Positions 24,628 through 33,092 of a stretch of DNA of 41,129 nt are shown piece by piece (within the stretch, counting starts at the first letter, position 1; each line of letters starts with the position of its first letter). The notes beneath the pieces were generated by a model, which had not been told where the DNA came from, searched no databases, and saw only the letters and a list, made by a program, of their open reading frames with translations. This DNA comes from Vulcanimicrobiota bacterium (GTDB lineage Bacteria; Vulcanimicrobiota; Vulcanimicrobiia; Vulcanimicrobiales; Vulcanimicrobiaceae), in assembly GCA_003161555.1 (NCBI GenBank), contig PMOG01000264.1, positions 1-41,129 on the forward strand, in the 5' to 3' direction. The position numbers and the translations under genes were made by a program.

Positions 24628-26049
24628 ATGCAAACCACCTTGGGCGCGCCGGTCGCCGCGTATCATCTCGGATTCACCAGCCTGGATCGCGAGCTCAGCG
24701 TCGACGCGCTTCCCGTCAGCGGCACGCTTCCGCCGTGGCTCTCAGGGTCGCTGCTGCGCAACGGGCCGGCGCGGTTCGAAGTCGGCGCTGACCGCTACCA
24801 CCACTGGTTCGACGGATTGGCGATGCTGCACCGGTTCACGGTCGCGGACGGACGCGTCTCGTATGCCAACCGGTTCCTACGCTCGCCGGCGTTCGTCGAG
24901 GCTGAGCGGCTGCATCGCATCGCGTACGCGGAATTCGGGACCACCCCGCATCGCTCACCGCTCGGCCGCGTCGCGGCGTTGTTCCGGCCGGCCACCGGCG
25001 ACAACGCCAACGTCAACGTCGTGCCGTACGCCGACGGATACTTGGCACTGACCGAAACGCCGAATCCCGTCGCCGTCGACGGCGTAAGCCTGGAAACCCG
25101 CGGCGTTCTGCACTACGACGACGCCGTTGCGGGTCAGATCACCACCGCCCACACCCACCACGACCGCAGCCGTCGCGCCACCTTCAACATCCTCATCGAA
25201 CTCGGGCGCACCTGCACGTACAAGGTCGTCCGCATCGAAGACGGGACGCTTCGGCGTACCGTGATTGCCGAGCTCGCGGTTGACGAGGCCGCGTATATGC
25301 ACGCGTTCGCGACGACCGCGCGCTACGTGATCATCGCGGAGTACCCGCTCGTGGTCCGGCCGCTCGACCTGCTGCTGCAGCGCAAGCCCTTCATCGAAAA
25401 CTACCGCTGGGTCCCCGGCCGCGGGACGCGCTTCCACGTCTTCCACAAGGACGGCGGCGCCGCCGCCGGCAGCTTCGAGGGGGACGCCTTCTTCGCGTTC
25501 CATCACATCAACGCGTTCGAGGAAGGTGACGCCATCGTGCTCGACATCGCGGCCTATGACGACGCGCGCATCATCGGCGACTTCGCCCTAGATCGCGTGC
25601 GCGATCCGCACAGCGAAGTCGCGTGGCCGGCGTTCCGGCGCTTCCGGCTCGTTCCCGGCCACAGCGCCGCGGAGATCGAAAGCCTCGCACCGCAAACGAT
25701 CGAGCTGCCGCGCGTTGCCGGCCGGCATGAGGCAACGGCCTACCGTTACGCGTACGGCGTCGATACGGATGGCTCATGTGGGATCTACAATCGGCTCGTA
25801 AAAGTCGATTTGACCGAACGCAGCACCGTCGCGTGGACGGCACCGCGCGCCTATCCGGGCGAGCCCGTGTTCGTCGCGCGGCCGGGCGGTTCCGACGAGG
25901 ACGACGGCGTTGTCCTCTCCGTTGTGCTCGACGCCGAGGCCGCGGCATCGTACCTGGTCGTGCTCGACGCGCGCGACTTCACCGAACTCGCGCGGGTCCA
26001 CGTGCCGCACCACATCCCGTTCGGATTCCACGGCACATTCAGCAGTTAG
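24628..26049 (+). CDS. Carotenoid cleavage oxygenase
   Basis: A 473-residue enzyme of the RPE65/BCO/apocarotenoid oxygenase family, a non-haem Fe(II) seven-bladed propeller that splits a double bond of a polyene or stilbene-like substrate. The four His ligands can be placed: one of H175-H178 in TAHTHHD, H225 in YMHAFATT, H292 in FHHINAFEE and H468 in GFHGTF. The segment PFIENYRWVPGRGTRFHVF resembles the animal-type branch. The PadR neighbour suggests induction by a small hydrophobic compound. Its stop overlaps the convergent dctP stop in TTAG. Confidence 0.93.
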   Translation: MQTTLGAPVAAYHLGFTSLDRELSVDALPVSGTLPPWLSGSLLRNGPARFEVGADRYHHWFDGLAMLHRFTVADGRVSYANRFLRSPAFVEAERLHRIAYAEFGTTPHRSPLGRVAALFRPATGDNANVNVVPYADGYLALTETPNPVAVDGVSLETRGVLHYDDAVAGQITTAHTHHDRSRRATFNILIELGRTCTYKVVRIEDGTLRRTVIAELAVDEAAYMHAFATTARYVIIAEYPLVVRPLDLLLQRKPFIENYRWVPGRGTRFHVFHKDGGAAAGSFEGDAFFAFHHINAFEEGDAIVLDIAAYDDARIIGDFALDRVRDPHSEVAWPAFRRFRLVPGHSAAEIESLAPQTIELPRVAGRHEATAYRYAYGVDTDGSCGIYNRLVKVDLTERSTVAWTAPRAYPGEPVFVARPGGSDEDDGVVLSVVLDAEAAASYLVVLDARDFTELARVHVPHHIPFGFHGTFSS

Positions 26050-27044
26050 CCTCGGGCTTCGAGCACCATCGTGTAGAGCTGCTTGCCGTTGGGAACCGCG
26101 TCTTCGAACTTCTGGTGCACGTCTTTGGTCGCGATCTTCCAATCCCGCAGATCCGGCCGGATCACCTCGATGCCGGCGGTCTGCATCTTTGCCAGACCGG
26201 CTTTGTAGTCGGCAGCGTAGACCTGGTGATTGTACGGCGTCGCGACCTTCCCGGCGTTGACGAACGCGTCTTTCGTATTCGTGTCCAGCGTGTCCCAAAA
26301 CGTTTTGCCGACGTACATGCCGGCCGGCAAGTAATGGACGTGGGTCAGGTGATAGTACTTGCTCAGCTCTGAGAATTTGTCCATGAAGAACTGGTCGGGC
26401 GAGGTATCGGCGCCGTCGACGACCTTTTCTTTCAAAGCGAGGTACAGCTGGTTGTACGCCATCGGCGTCGGGTTTGCGCCGAGCGCGCGGTACGCCTCGA
26501 CGTAGCCCGGCGATTGGATGATGCGCAGCTTAAGGCCCTGCATATCCGCCAGCGTGCGCACCGGCTTCGAGGTGGTGAAGATGTTGCGCTCCTGGACCGA
26601 GCCCCAGCCCAGGCTGATCATGCCGGCATCGCGCGCGATGATGTCGTTGAACGTCTGGCCGACCTTGCCGGCCATCACGCGGTTGCCCTGATCGATGCTG
26701 TCGAAGAGAAACGGGGTCGAGAAGACCTCGAGCGATTTCACCGTCGCTTCGAGCGCAGGCTGTGAGGTGATCAGCATTTCCTGCGTCCCGGCGCGTACCG
26801 CTTGGATCATTTGGATCTCGCCGCCGAGCTGTGAGGTGTTGTAGATCTCGAGCACGTAGCGGCCGTTGGTATTTTTCGTGAGTGCCTCGCCGAAACGCTG
26901 ACACCATTTCTGATATTCGCTTTCGGGCGCGAGCGTGTGACCGATCTTGATCTTCACGGCATCGGCGCGAGCGGCCACCGGCAAGAGGGTCGCGCCTGCC
27001 GCGGCGCCGGTCAATCGAACCATCTGGCGGCGAGTGAGCTGCAT
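26046..27044 (-). CDS. dctP: TRAP transporter substrate-binding protein (DctP family)
   Basis: A 332-residue periplasmic binding protein. The N-terminus TRRQMVRLTGAAAGATLL looks like a twin-arginine signal with an AxA cleavage site, less common than Sec signals in this family. The DctP core is clear: KIGHTLAPESEYQKW, the Arg in LADMQGLKLRIIQSPGYVEA that binds carboxylates, and YNQLYLALKEKVVDGADTS. The ligand is therefore probably an organic acid. GGAGG lies seven to eight bases before the ATG. The partner membrane genes dctQ and dctM are on the other strand at 28684-30470. Confidence 0.93.
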   Translation of the reverse strand: MQLTRRQMVRLTGAAAGATLLPVAARADAVKIKIGHTLAPESEYQKWCQRFGEALTKNTNGRYVLEIYNTSQLGGEIQMIQAVRAGTQEMLITSQPALEATVKSLEVFSTPFLFDSIDQGNRVMAGKVGQTFNDIIARDAGMISLGWGSVQERNIFTTSKPVRTLADMQGLKLRIIQSPGYVEAYRALGANPTPMAYNQLYLALKEKVVDGADTSPDQFFMDKFSELSKYYHLTHVHYLPAGMYVGKTFWDTLDTNTKDAFVNAGKVATPYNHQVYAADYKAGLAKMQTAGIEVIRPDLRDWKIATKDVHQKFEDAVPNGKQLYTMVLEARG

Positions 27045-27067
27045 GCCAAGGTCCTCCGTTTACGCAT

Positions 27068-27086
27068 GGAGACATCGGGTGTCTCC
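27068..27086. promoter_or_regulatory. Perfect 7-bp inverted repeat, candidate operator
   Basis: GGAGACA and TGTCTCC flank five bases. The site sits just downstream of the predicted dctP start of transcription and upstream of the gntR gene, where a GntR-type dimer could block dctP. A second smaller palindrome, CTCCG-cct-CGGAG, is at 27105-27117 between the -35 and -10 boxes. No T-run follows, so a terminator is unlikely. Binding by the neighbouring regulator is inference. Confidence 0.5.
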
Positions 27087-27097
27087 CTGAGGTCGGA

Positions 27098-27125
27098 CTA
27101 TACTCTCCGCCTCGGAGGAGGTCAA
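27098..27125 (-). promoter_or_regulatory. Sigma-70-like promoter for dctP
   Basis: On the minus strand TTGACC (27125-27120) and TATAGT (27103-27098) are separated by 16 bases, close to the consensus. The predicted transcript start is near 27091, giving a leader of about 45 bases before the dctP ATG at 27044. On the plus strand the same region shows TATACT (27099-27104), a possible -10 for gntR without a clear -35. Confidence 0.55.
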
Positions 27126-27155
27126 GGTTCGCCTATCCAAGGCGCCAGAGATCCG

Positions 27156-27893
27156 ATGACTGCGGCCACCTCGTTCGCCAAAGGGACCCTCGGCGCGAAG
27201 CGCGCACCCGCCCGTCTGACCGACCTTGCCATCGAGCGCATCAAAGACATGATCGTGGCCGGCAAACTCGTCGCCGGTCAGCGGCTGCCTCGCGAGCAGG
27301 ATCTCGCGCACGAACTGGGTCTCTCGCGAAACTCGCTGCGCGAGGCCGTGCGCGCGCTGACCCTGATCAACGTGCTCGAGGCGCGCCAGGGCGACGGCAC
27401 CTACGTCACGAGCCTCGAGCCGCGGCTGCTGCTCGACGCGGTGGCATTCGCGACCCATCTCATGCGCGACCATCAGCTGCTCGAAGTGTGGGAAGTGCGC
27501 CGGCTGCTCGAGCCGTCCGCCGCGGCGCTGGCGGCCGCACGCATGACCGACGGCCAACACATCGAGCTGCGGGAACGTTTGGACCGGCTCCGATCGGCGT
27601 CCGATCTCGGCGAGCTCATGCGCGCCGACGCCGAGTTCCACCGCTTCATCAGCCGCTGCGCCGGAAACTCGGTGCTCGAGTCGATGCTCGAGACGCTCTC
27701 GAGCCAGACCCTGCGGGCGCGCGCGCTGCGCAAAGCGACCGACGAGCAGCACCGGCAGGCCGTCTACGACGAACATCTGCCGATCTACGAGGCGATCGCG
27801 GCGCGCGATCCCGAACTCGCGCGCGCCGCGTCCGCCGTCCACGTCGCCGACGGTGAGTCGTGGCTGCGGCGTTCGATGTCCCTCTCCGGCTGA
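27156..27893 (+). CDS. GntR-family regulator, FadR/FCD subfamily
   Basis: A 245-residue regulator. Residues about 20-90 form the winged helix (AIERIKDMIVAGKLVAGQRL, LGLSRNSLREAVRALTLINV, QGDGTYV). The FCD domain follows, with metal-site residues in RADAEFHRFI, YDEHLPIYEAI and SAVHVADGE. FCD regulators sense organic acids through such a metal. It leads an SDR-dctQ-dctM series and is divergent from dctP, so it likely controls the whole uptake locus. The start at 27156 lacks a strong Shine-Dalgarno. Confidence 0.9.
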   Translation: MTAATSFAKGTLGAKRAPARLTDLAIERIKDMIVAGKLVAGQRLPREQDLAHELGLSRNSLREAVRALTLINVLEARQGDGTYVTSLEPRLLLDAVAFATHLMRDHQLLEVWEVRRLLEPSAAALAAARMTDGQHIELRERLDRLRSASDLGELMRADAEFHRFISRCAGNSVLESMLETLSSQTLRARALRKATDEQHRQAVYDEHLPIYEAIAARDPELARAASAVHVADGESWLRRSMSLSG

Positions 27894-27909
27894 AAGCGGG
27901 CAAGTCGAG

Positions 27910-28674
27910 ATGATCGATGATCTCAAGGGCAAAGTCGTTCTCATCACCGGATCCAGCACCGGGATCGGCGCTGCGGCGGCCCGCGCGTTCGCGGCGAACG
28001 GGGCGCGGGTCGCGATTCACTACAACCGCAGCGCGACCGAAGCGCAGGCGGTGCTGGCGGCGATCGAAGCGGACGGCGGGACGGCAATGCTCGTGCACGG
28101 GGACGTCACCGATCGCGCCGCCATCGACGACATCGTTGCCGCGACGAGCGACGGCTTCGGGCGCATCGACATCCTGATCAACAATGCGGGCGGCCTGGTG
28201 CAGCGCGCTCCGATTGCGGAGATTTCCGACGAGCTGTTCGACGAGGTGGTACGGCTGAATGCGTGGTCGGTGATCGCGGCGTGCCGCGCGGTTGTCCCGC
28301 ATTTTCGCCGCCAGGGCGGCGGCAACATCATCAACGTGACCTCGATTGCGGCCCGCACCGGCGGCGGTCCCGGCGCCTCGGTGTACGCGGGGTCGAAGGG
28401 CTTCGTCAGCACCGTGACGCGCGCGCTCGCGAGAGAACTGGCCTCCGAGCACATCCGCGTCAACGCGCTCTCACCGGGGATCATCCTTACGCCCTTTCAC
28501 GACCGCTACACGACGCCCGCCCAGCTCGCCGCGATGACGGCAGCGATTCCGGTCGGACGCGCCGGAGAGGCCGACGAATGCTCGGGGACCCTGCTGTATC
28601 TTGCCTCGGACGCGCTCAGCGGCTATGTCACCGGACAGATTGTGGAGGTGAACGGTGGCCAATACATGCCCTGA
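27910..28674 (+). CDS. Short-chain dehydrogenase/reductase (SDR)
   Basis: A 254-residue FabG-like SDR with TGSSTGIG, NNAG, the Ser in NVTSIAA and YAGSK. The C-terminus GQIVEVNGGQYMP is typical of SDRs oxidising sugar acids or hydroxy acids. It lies 16 bases after gntR and nine bases before dctQ, so it is probably the first catabolic step for the imported compound. The ATG at 27910 is chosen over a longer frame that would overlap the regulator. Confidence 0.9.
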   Translation: MIDDLKGKVVLITGSSTGIGAAAARAFAANGARVAIHYNRSATEAQAVLAAIEADGGTAMLVHGDVTDRAAIDDIVAATSDGFGRIDILINNAGGLVQRAPIAEISDELFDEVVRLNAWSVIAACRAVVPHFRRQGGGNIINVTSIAARTGGGPGASVYAGSKGFVSTVTRALARELASEHIRVNALSPGIILTPFHDRYTTPAQLAAMTAAIPVGRAGEADECSGTLLYLASDALSGYVTGQIVEVNGGQYMP

Positions 28675-28683
28675 CGGCTGCTG

Positions 28684-29196
28684 ATGAGCCTACTCGCCAA
28701 AGTGTTGAACCGCGTCGCGTTGGCAGTCGCCGGCCGCCTCTTGGTGACGTTCGCCCAAGCATTGAATAGCCTCGCGCTCGCGATTGCGAGCTTGCTGGTG
28801 GTGCTGATCTTCGTCGTTGCCGGGCTGGGCGTCATCTTTCGGTACGTCCTCCAGCACTCGCTGCCATGGGCCGACGAGGCGGCGGCGTATTTGTTCATCT
28901 GGCTGATATTTCTGGGCGCCGCGTCGGAGGTATGGACCGACGGCCATCCAGCGATGCACCTGTTCGAAGATCGCTTGCCGCCGCGCTTACGGCGTACCGC
29001 GCGGATCGTCGCGATGCTGACCATCGCCGTCTGGGGCGGGGTCTTGCTCTTCTCCGGTATCAAAGCGGTGATTCTCGAGGCGCCCGAGAGCATGTCGTCG
29101 CTGCCGGGCGTTTCACTCCAGCTTCCGTATGCGGCGATCCCGGTCTGCGGCGCGCTGATCATCATCTTTGCGCTGGCGAAGCTGCGGACCCGATGA
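28684..29196 (+). CDS. dctQ: TRAP transporter small permease subunit DctQ
   Basis: A 170-residue membrane protein with four hydrophobic helices. The segments VIFRYVLQHSLPWADEAAAYLFIWLIFLGAASE and GHPAMHLFEDRLP are recognisable DctQ features, the conserved WADE-like acidic turn among them. It overlaps dctM by ATGA at 29193-29196, as in most TRAP operons. With DctM it forms the sodium-coupled membrane part for the DctP protein encoded at 26046-27044. Confidence 0.92.
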   Translation: MSLLAKVLNRVALAVAGRLLVTFAQALNSLALAIASLLVVLIFVVAGLGVIFRYVLQHSLPWADEAAAYLFIWLIFLGAASEVWTDGHPAMHLFEDRLPPRLRRTARIVAMLTIAVWGGVLLFSGIKAVILEAPESMSSLPGVSLQLPYAAIPVCGALIIIFALAKLRTR

Positions 29197-30470
29197 TCGT
29201 CTGGCTGCCGCTGATCCTGACCATCGTCTTGCTGCTGCTGGGCGTCCCGGTCGCCTTCGCGCTCGGCGTCGGTGCTGCGGCGGCGCTCTTGGAATCGCAC
29301 ACGTCGCTGATCATCGTCGGACAGCAGCTTTTCAACGGGCTCAACTCGACCGTGCTGCTAGCGATTCCGTTTTACATGTTCACCGGTGCCGCCATGGAAG
29401 GCAGCGGCCTCGCCGACCGTTTGATCGAACTCGCCAAAGCGCTTGTAGGTTCGTTCCGCGGCGGACTCGGCATGGTCGACGTGGTGGCGAGCATGTTCTT
29501 CGCCGACATCTCGGGCTCGGCGACGGCCGACACGGCGGCGATCGGGTCGGTCATGATGCCGGGACTGCGCAAGGCCGGTTACAGCGGACCGTTCGCCGCC
29601 GCGCTGCAGTCGGCTTCGGGATCGCTCGGACTGCTGTTCCCGCCGTCGATCAGTCAAATCGTGTACGCGTACGTCGCGCAGGTGTCGCCGGCAAAGCTGT
29701 TCGCGGCCTCGCTCGTACCGGGCTTTCTGGTGGCCATCTCGTTCATGCTGGTGAACTACTTGGCTGCGCTTCGTTATAACTATCCCCGCGGCGAGAGCTT
29801 CAGTTTTGCGAACCTCGGGCGCGCGCTGCGGCACTCGTTCTGGGCATTGCTGACGCCGGTGCTCATCCTGGGCGGGATCTTCTCGGGGATCGTGACGCCC
29901 ACCGAGGCCGGCGTCGTCGCCGGCGTCTACGTCACGCTGGTCGGGTTCTTCATCTACCGCAGCCTGCATCTGCGCGACATGCCGGCGATTCTCCGCAAGA
30001 CCGTTCGAAACACCGCCCGGGTGATGTTTCTGCTCGGCTCGGCGCTGATTCTCGGACTGTATCTGACCCGCGAACAGGTCCCGCAGGCGATCGCGAGCCA
30101 CCTGGCCGGCGTCGCGCATAATCCGCTCTTACTGCTGCTGCTGATCAACGTGCTGCTGCTGGTGGCACACACGATGCTCGAAACGATCGCCAGCATCATC
30201 GTCATCGTCCCGGTGCTGCTGCCGCTCTTTCAGATCGCCGGCATCGACCTCGTCTACTTCGGCATCATCCTGCTGGTCAACTCGGCGATCGGCATCAACT
30301 TTCCACCGGTCGGATTTTGCCTCTACATCGGCGCGAGCATCGCCGAGGTCCCGATCGAAGCCGCCGCACGCGCGATCCTGCCGTTCATCGCCATGCTCGT
30401 CGTCGACTTAGTGCTGGTCACGCTGATCCCGAAGCTCTCGCTCTGGCTGCCGAGCATCGTCCACCAATAG
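29193..30470 (+). CDS. dctM: TRAP transporter large permease subunit DctM
   Basis: A 425-residue membrane protein with about 12 helices. DctM signatures include LLGVPVAFALGVGAAAALL, AIPFYMFTGAAMEGSGLADR, FFADISGSATADTAAIGSVM, and IVTPTEAGVVAGVYV, which hold the sodium- and substrate-site loops. Length equals the usual DctM. It ends the locus. Weak GC-rich hairpins follow (30476-30510), without a T-run. Confidence 0.95.
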   Translation: MIVWLPLILTIVLLLLGVPVAFALGVGAAAALLESHTSLIIVGQQLFNGLNSTVLLAIPFYMFTGAAMEGSGLADRLIELAKALVGSFRGGLGMVDVVASMFFADISGSATADTAAIGSVMMPGLRKAGYSGPFAAALQSASGSLGLLFPPSISQIVYAYVAQVSPAKLFAASLVPGFLVAISFMLVNYLAALRYNYPRGESFSFANLGRALRHSFWALLTPVLILGGIFSGIVTPTEAGVVAGVYVTLVGFFIYRSLHLRDMPAILRKTVRNTARVMFLLGSALILGLYLTREQVPQAIASHLAGVAHNPLLLLLLINVLLLVAHTMLETIASIIVIVPVLLPLFQIAGIDLVYFGIILLVNSAIGINFPPVGFCLYIGASIAEVPIEAAARAILPFIAMLVVDLVLVTLIPKLSLWLPSIVHQ

Positions 30471-30673
30471 GGCGCCCGAGGTGAGCGCTCGGAGGGGGGC
30501 CGCGTCCCTCTCGCGACCTTGAACTGCCGAGTAACGGAGTCGCATATCGTTTCCTCGTTCTGGTGGACGACGCTAGTACGAAGAACATCGCGCGCACCTT
30601 CCGGCGCTTCGCTTTCGAGTAGACTCGAGCCGCATGCTAAGACGGGATGAGAATTCGGGGTACAAGTGTTCGG

Positions 30674-30699
30674 GGAACGTCGATCCTCAGGCTTTCTAA
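30674..30699 (+). promoter_or_regulatory. ECF-sigma (SigE-like) promoter
   Basis: GGAAC at 30674-30678 and TCTAA at 30695-30699 are separated by 16 bases, the spacing of the classic envelope-stress ECF promoter (GGAACTT, then TCTGA-like). It lies 18 bases before the ATG of an exported protein. The 30471-30717 gap otherwise shows no gene. The match is by eye, and the sigma factor is not in this window. Confidence 0.5.
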
Positions 30700-30717
30700 G
30701 ATTGTGCGGACTACACT

Positions 30718-31404
30718 ATGAGCATGACCATCCGACTTCTCGCCGCGCTCGGTGCGGCGAACATTGCACTGATTCTCCCGCTGGCGGCTCTGGCGCAAGA
30801 CGACCCGACCTACGCCCAGCCAGCCGATGGGCAGTACGCTCAAGCCGGCGTCCCGAGCTATGCCACGCAGGATCAGCAGATCCACGGGCGAGTCGTCGGT
30901 TTTGACGGGGGCTACAACCTCCAGGTCCGTGACGACAAGGGTTACGTCGACAACGTGCGCTTGCATCAGGGAACCGTCATCAATCCCACCGGGCTGACGC
31001 TGGCGGCGGGCATGGTCGTTTCCGTCAACGGCTACAGCCAAGGTTCGTACTTCGCCGCCAACGAGATCGACACGCCGTATCAGCTGTACGGACCCGTCCC
31101 GTACTATGGCGGCCATCCGTGGTTCTACTACGGTTCGGGCGTCTCGCTGGGCTTCTTCTTCGGAAGCGCCGGCTGGTGGCACGGCGGGTACTACGGTAAC
31201 CCGGTGTATTGGAACCGCGGCTACCGCGGCTACGGCGTCGCGGCTCCCTATCGAGGCGGCGCCTGGCGCGGCCGCGCCTACGTGGCGGCCCCGGAGCACG
31301 GCGGATACGTCCCGGGACGGCGGGCTCCGCAGGGCGGCCAGCACGGGAGTTCCGGCGGCCCCCACGGCAACGCGAACCATGGCGGCGGCGACAACCACCA
31401 CTGA
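30718..31404 (+). CDS. Exported Gly/Tyr/His-rich protein
   Basis: A 228-residue protein with a Sec signal peptide (LLAALGAANIALILPLAALAQ). Residues about 50-125 look like a small beta-barrel (IHGRVVGFDGGYNLQVRD, later GMVVSVNGYSQGSYFAANEI), akin to the DUF5666-type OB-like fold. Beyond 125 the sequence is low-complexity: Gly, Tyr, Trp and Arg, ending in a Gly/His/Asn tail. This tail may bind metal or the cell surface; no function is known. There is no obvious ribosome site; an ECF-type promoter is just upstream and a strong terminator just downstream. Confidence 0.75.
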   Translation: MSMTIRLLAALGAANIALILPLAALAQDDPTYAQPADGQYAQAGVPSYATQDQQIHGRVVGFDGGYNLQVRDDKGYVDNVRLHQGTVINPTGLTLAAGMVVSVNGYSQGSYFAANEIDTPYQLYGPVPYYGGHPWFYYGSGVSLGFFFGSAGWWHGGYYGNPVYWNRGYRGYGVAAPYRGGAWRGRAYVAAPEHGGYVPGRRAPQGGQHGSSGGPHGNANHGGGDNHH

Positions 31405-31426
31405 TCGCGCGAACGCGACCGGATCG

Positions 31427-31453
31427 AGCCCGCCCGACCGGCGGGCTTTTTTT
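31427..31453 (+). terminator. Rho-independent terminator
   Basis: AGCCCGCC and GGCGGGCT form an 8-bp stem around a 5-base loop, followed by six Ts. It begins 23 bases after the stop of the Gly/Tyr-rich exported protein and closes that single-gene unit. On the minus strand no T-run follows the stem, so it works in one direction. Confidence 0.9.
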
Positions 31454-31482
31454 CCCCATCCGTTTTTATGAACGCCCGATGA

Positions 31483-32784
31483 TCAGCGGGGGCTCAGAAG
31501 GTCGCTGCTCAGAAGGTAGAGGCCGCCTGAAAAGCGGTCGCAGGCGTAGACGATGCCGCGGTCGTCGACGAACACGTCGTTGATCTGCGGCGCGTTCTTC
31601 GGCGAGCCGGGCGGTGTCGCCGGGACGTAATACGCCGCTTCAACGGGGTGCTGAGGGTCGGCGAGATCGAATATCCGCACGCCGCCGCCGAACCAGCTGG
31701 TGATCATGTAGCGGTCCGACTTGAAGGTTGGACCGTACGGCTTGTCTTCGTAAATGTTGTGCGGACCGTAGCGTCCGCCACGTTTGCAGAGCTCGGGACT
31801 GTTCGCCGCATACGGCACGACCGAGATCAGCCGCGGCTTGGTCTCGTCCGCAATATCCCAGACCGCCATGTGCTTCGGCCCGTCGGCGCAGGCGTCTTCG
31901 ACCGCTTCCTCGCTGACGAACGCGAGATTGCGTGCGAAGATGGGAAACACGGTGTGCGTGAAGGGGCCCACGTAGCGCACGATCGAGATCGCGTGCGGGT
32001 GCCCGAGGTCGCTGATGTCGAGGATCACGATGCCACCGTCGATGTAGCCGACGTAGGCACGGTTCGGGTGGCCGGGGAACACGTCGACGTTGTGCGGGCG
32101 CACCCCTTGGTTCGCGTCATCGGGCAGGGGGATATTGTTCGGCGGCGGCTCGGCGTCGCCGACACGTTGGCCAGGATACCACCAGCGTCCGATCTCTTTT
32201 GGATGCGCCGGGTCGCTGATATCGACGATGCGATAGAACTGATCGTCGGACTTGCGATTCGGCACGAAATCGGCGGCGCCGCCGGTGATATGCGCCACCC
32301 TGTCACTCGCGAGCCACACGTGATGTACTCCCCGTGAATGGGGACCTGACGCGTCGAACGTTCCGACCAGGCGCGGCGCGGACGGATCATCGAGCGCGTA
32401 GAGGCTGAACCCGCCGCCAGGCTGCCCTTGCTGCTTGGTCTCCGCCGCGACCGCCAGGATGTTCCCGCTCACGTCGAGCGAATTGCAGCGCACGTCCGCG
32501 GAGTTCGTGTCCACAACCCGCACCGTCATTGGCGCAATAGGGTCAGTGACGTCGAAGATCGTGAAGCAGTGCGGACCGGACTCATGCGCCACGTACAGGA
32601 GCCGCCGCCCGCCGGAGGTGAGCTTCATCGCAAAGCCCTCGCCCCCGCTGGACATCTCGGCGTGGCCGATCAGCGTCATGTGAAACGCGGCTGCGGGCAC
32701 TTGCGCTGCCGCGCACGGTGTCACGGCGGCGACCCCCACCAGCGCGAGCGTGAAGCGAAACACGAACGGCAGAAATCGATTCAT
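31483..32784 (-). CDS. Exported LVIVD-like repeat (beta-propeller) protein
   Basis: A 433-residue protein with a Sec signal peptide (ALVGVAAVTPCAAAQ). Repeats of the type FxIxDVTDPxAP, YRIVDISDPAHPKEIGRW, VILDISDLGHPHAI, AVWDIADETKPRLI and VRIFDLADPQHPVEA mark an LVIVD-like beta-propeller. Several His clusters (SRGVHHVWL, GVRPHNVDVF, YGPHNIYED) lie between blades and could hold metal. Related proteins are often annotated as hypothetical surface proteins. An AAGGGG precedes the ATG. Confidence 0.85.
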   Translation of the reverse strand: MNRFLPFVFRFTLALVGVAAVTPCAAAQVPAAAFHMTLIGHAEMSSGGEGFAMKLTSGGRRLLYVAHESGPHCFTIFDVTDPIAPMTVRVVDTNSADVRCNSLDVSGNILAVAAETKQQGQPGGGFSLYALDDPSAPRLVGTFDASGPHSRGVHHVWLASDRVAHITGGAADFVPNRKSDDQFYRIVDISDPAHPKEIGRWWYPGQRVGDAEPPPNNIPLPDDANQGVRPHNVDVFPGHPNRAYVGYIDGGIVILDISDLGHPHAISIVRYVGPFTHTVFPIFARNLAFVSEEAVEDACADGPKHMAVWDIADETKPRLISVVPYAANSPELCKRGGRYGPHNIYEDKPYGPTFKSDRYMITSWFGGGVRIFDLADPQHPVEAAYYVPATPPGSPKNAPQINDVFVDDRGIVYACDRFSGGLYLLSSDLLSPR

Positions 32785-33092
32785 AGGGTCCCCTTTGAAC
32801 CGGGCTTACCCCGAAACCGCTCTCGCCCGCACTATCCGGGCGGCCACAGCGCGGCAGCCGGCAGCGGCCGGATATCCGGTTCGCGCCAGCATGCGCGCGC
32901 GGCGTCGCCGAACAGCCGCTCCCGTGAGTAGTATCGAAGCAGCAAGGCTTGTCGAGAAGCTCACGGTTCTGGTCGATGAATGCATGAAACGGTTCCGAGC
33001 AGCCGCCCACGCAGTGCGCCGCAACGAAACGCGCCCACGCAATCGTCAGCGTGAGGTGGAATTTTGCGCGTTAGTCCGTCCGGGAGCGGACG
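32785..33092. other. Intergenic region without a confident gene
   Basis: This 308-base gap separates two minus-strand genes. A plus-strand frame from the GTG at 32924 to 33118 would give a 64-residue amphipathic peptide beginning SSIEAARLVEKLTVLV. It lacks a ribosome site and runs antisense into the next gene, so I do not call it. A 5-bp stem (33077-33092) lies directly after the stop of the spike-like gene and may help end its transcript, though no T-run follows. Confidence 0.4.

Noticed and set aside
30476-30510. Hairpins after dctM as a terminator
   Set aside because: The stems are only 5 bp and no T-run follows; evidence is too weak to call.
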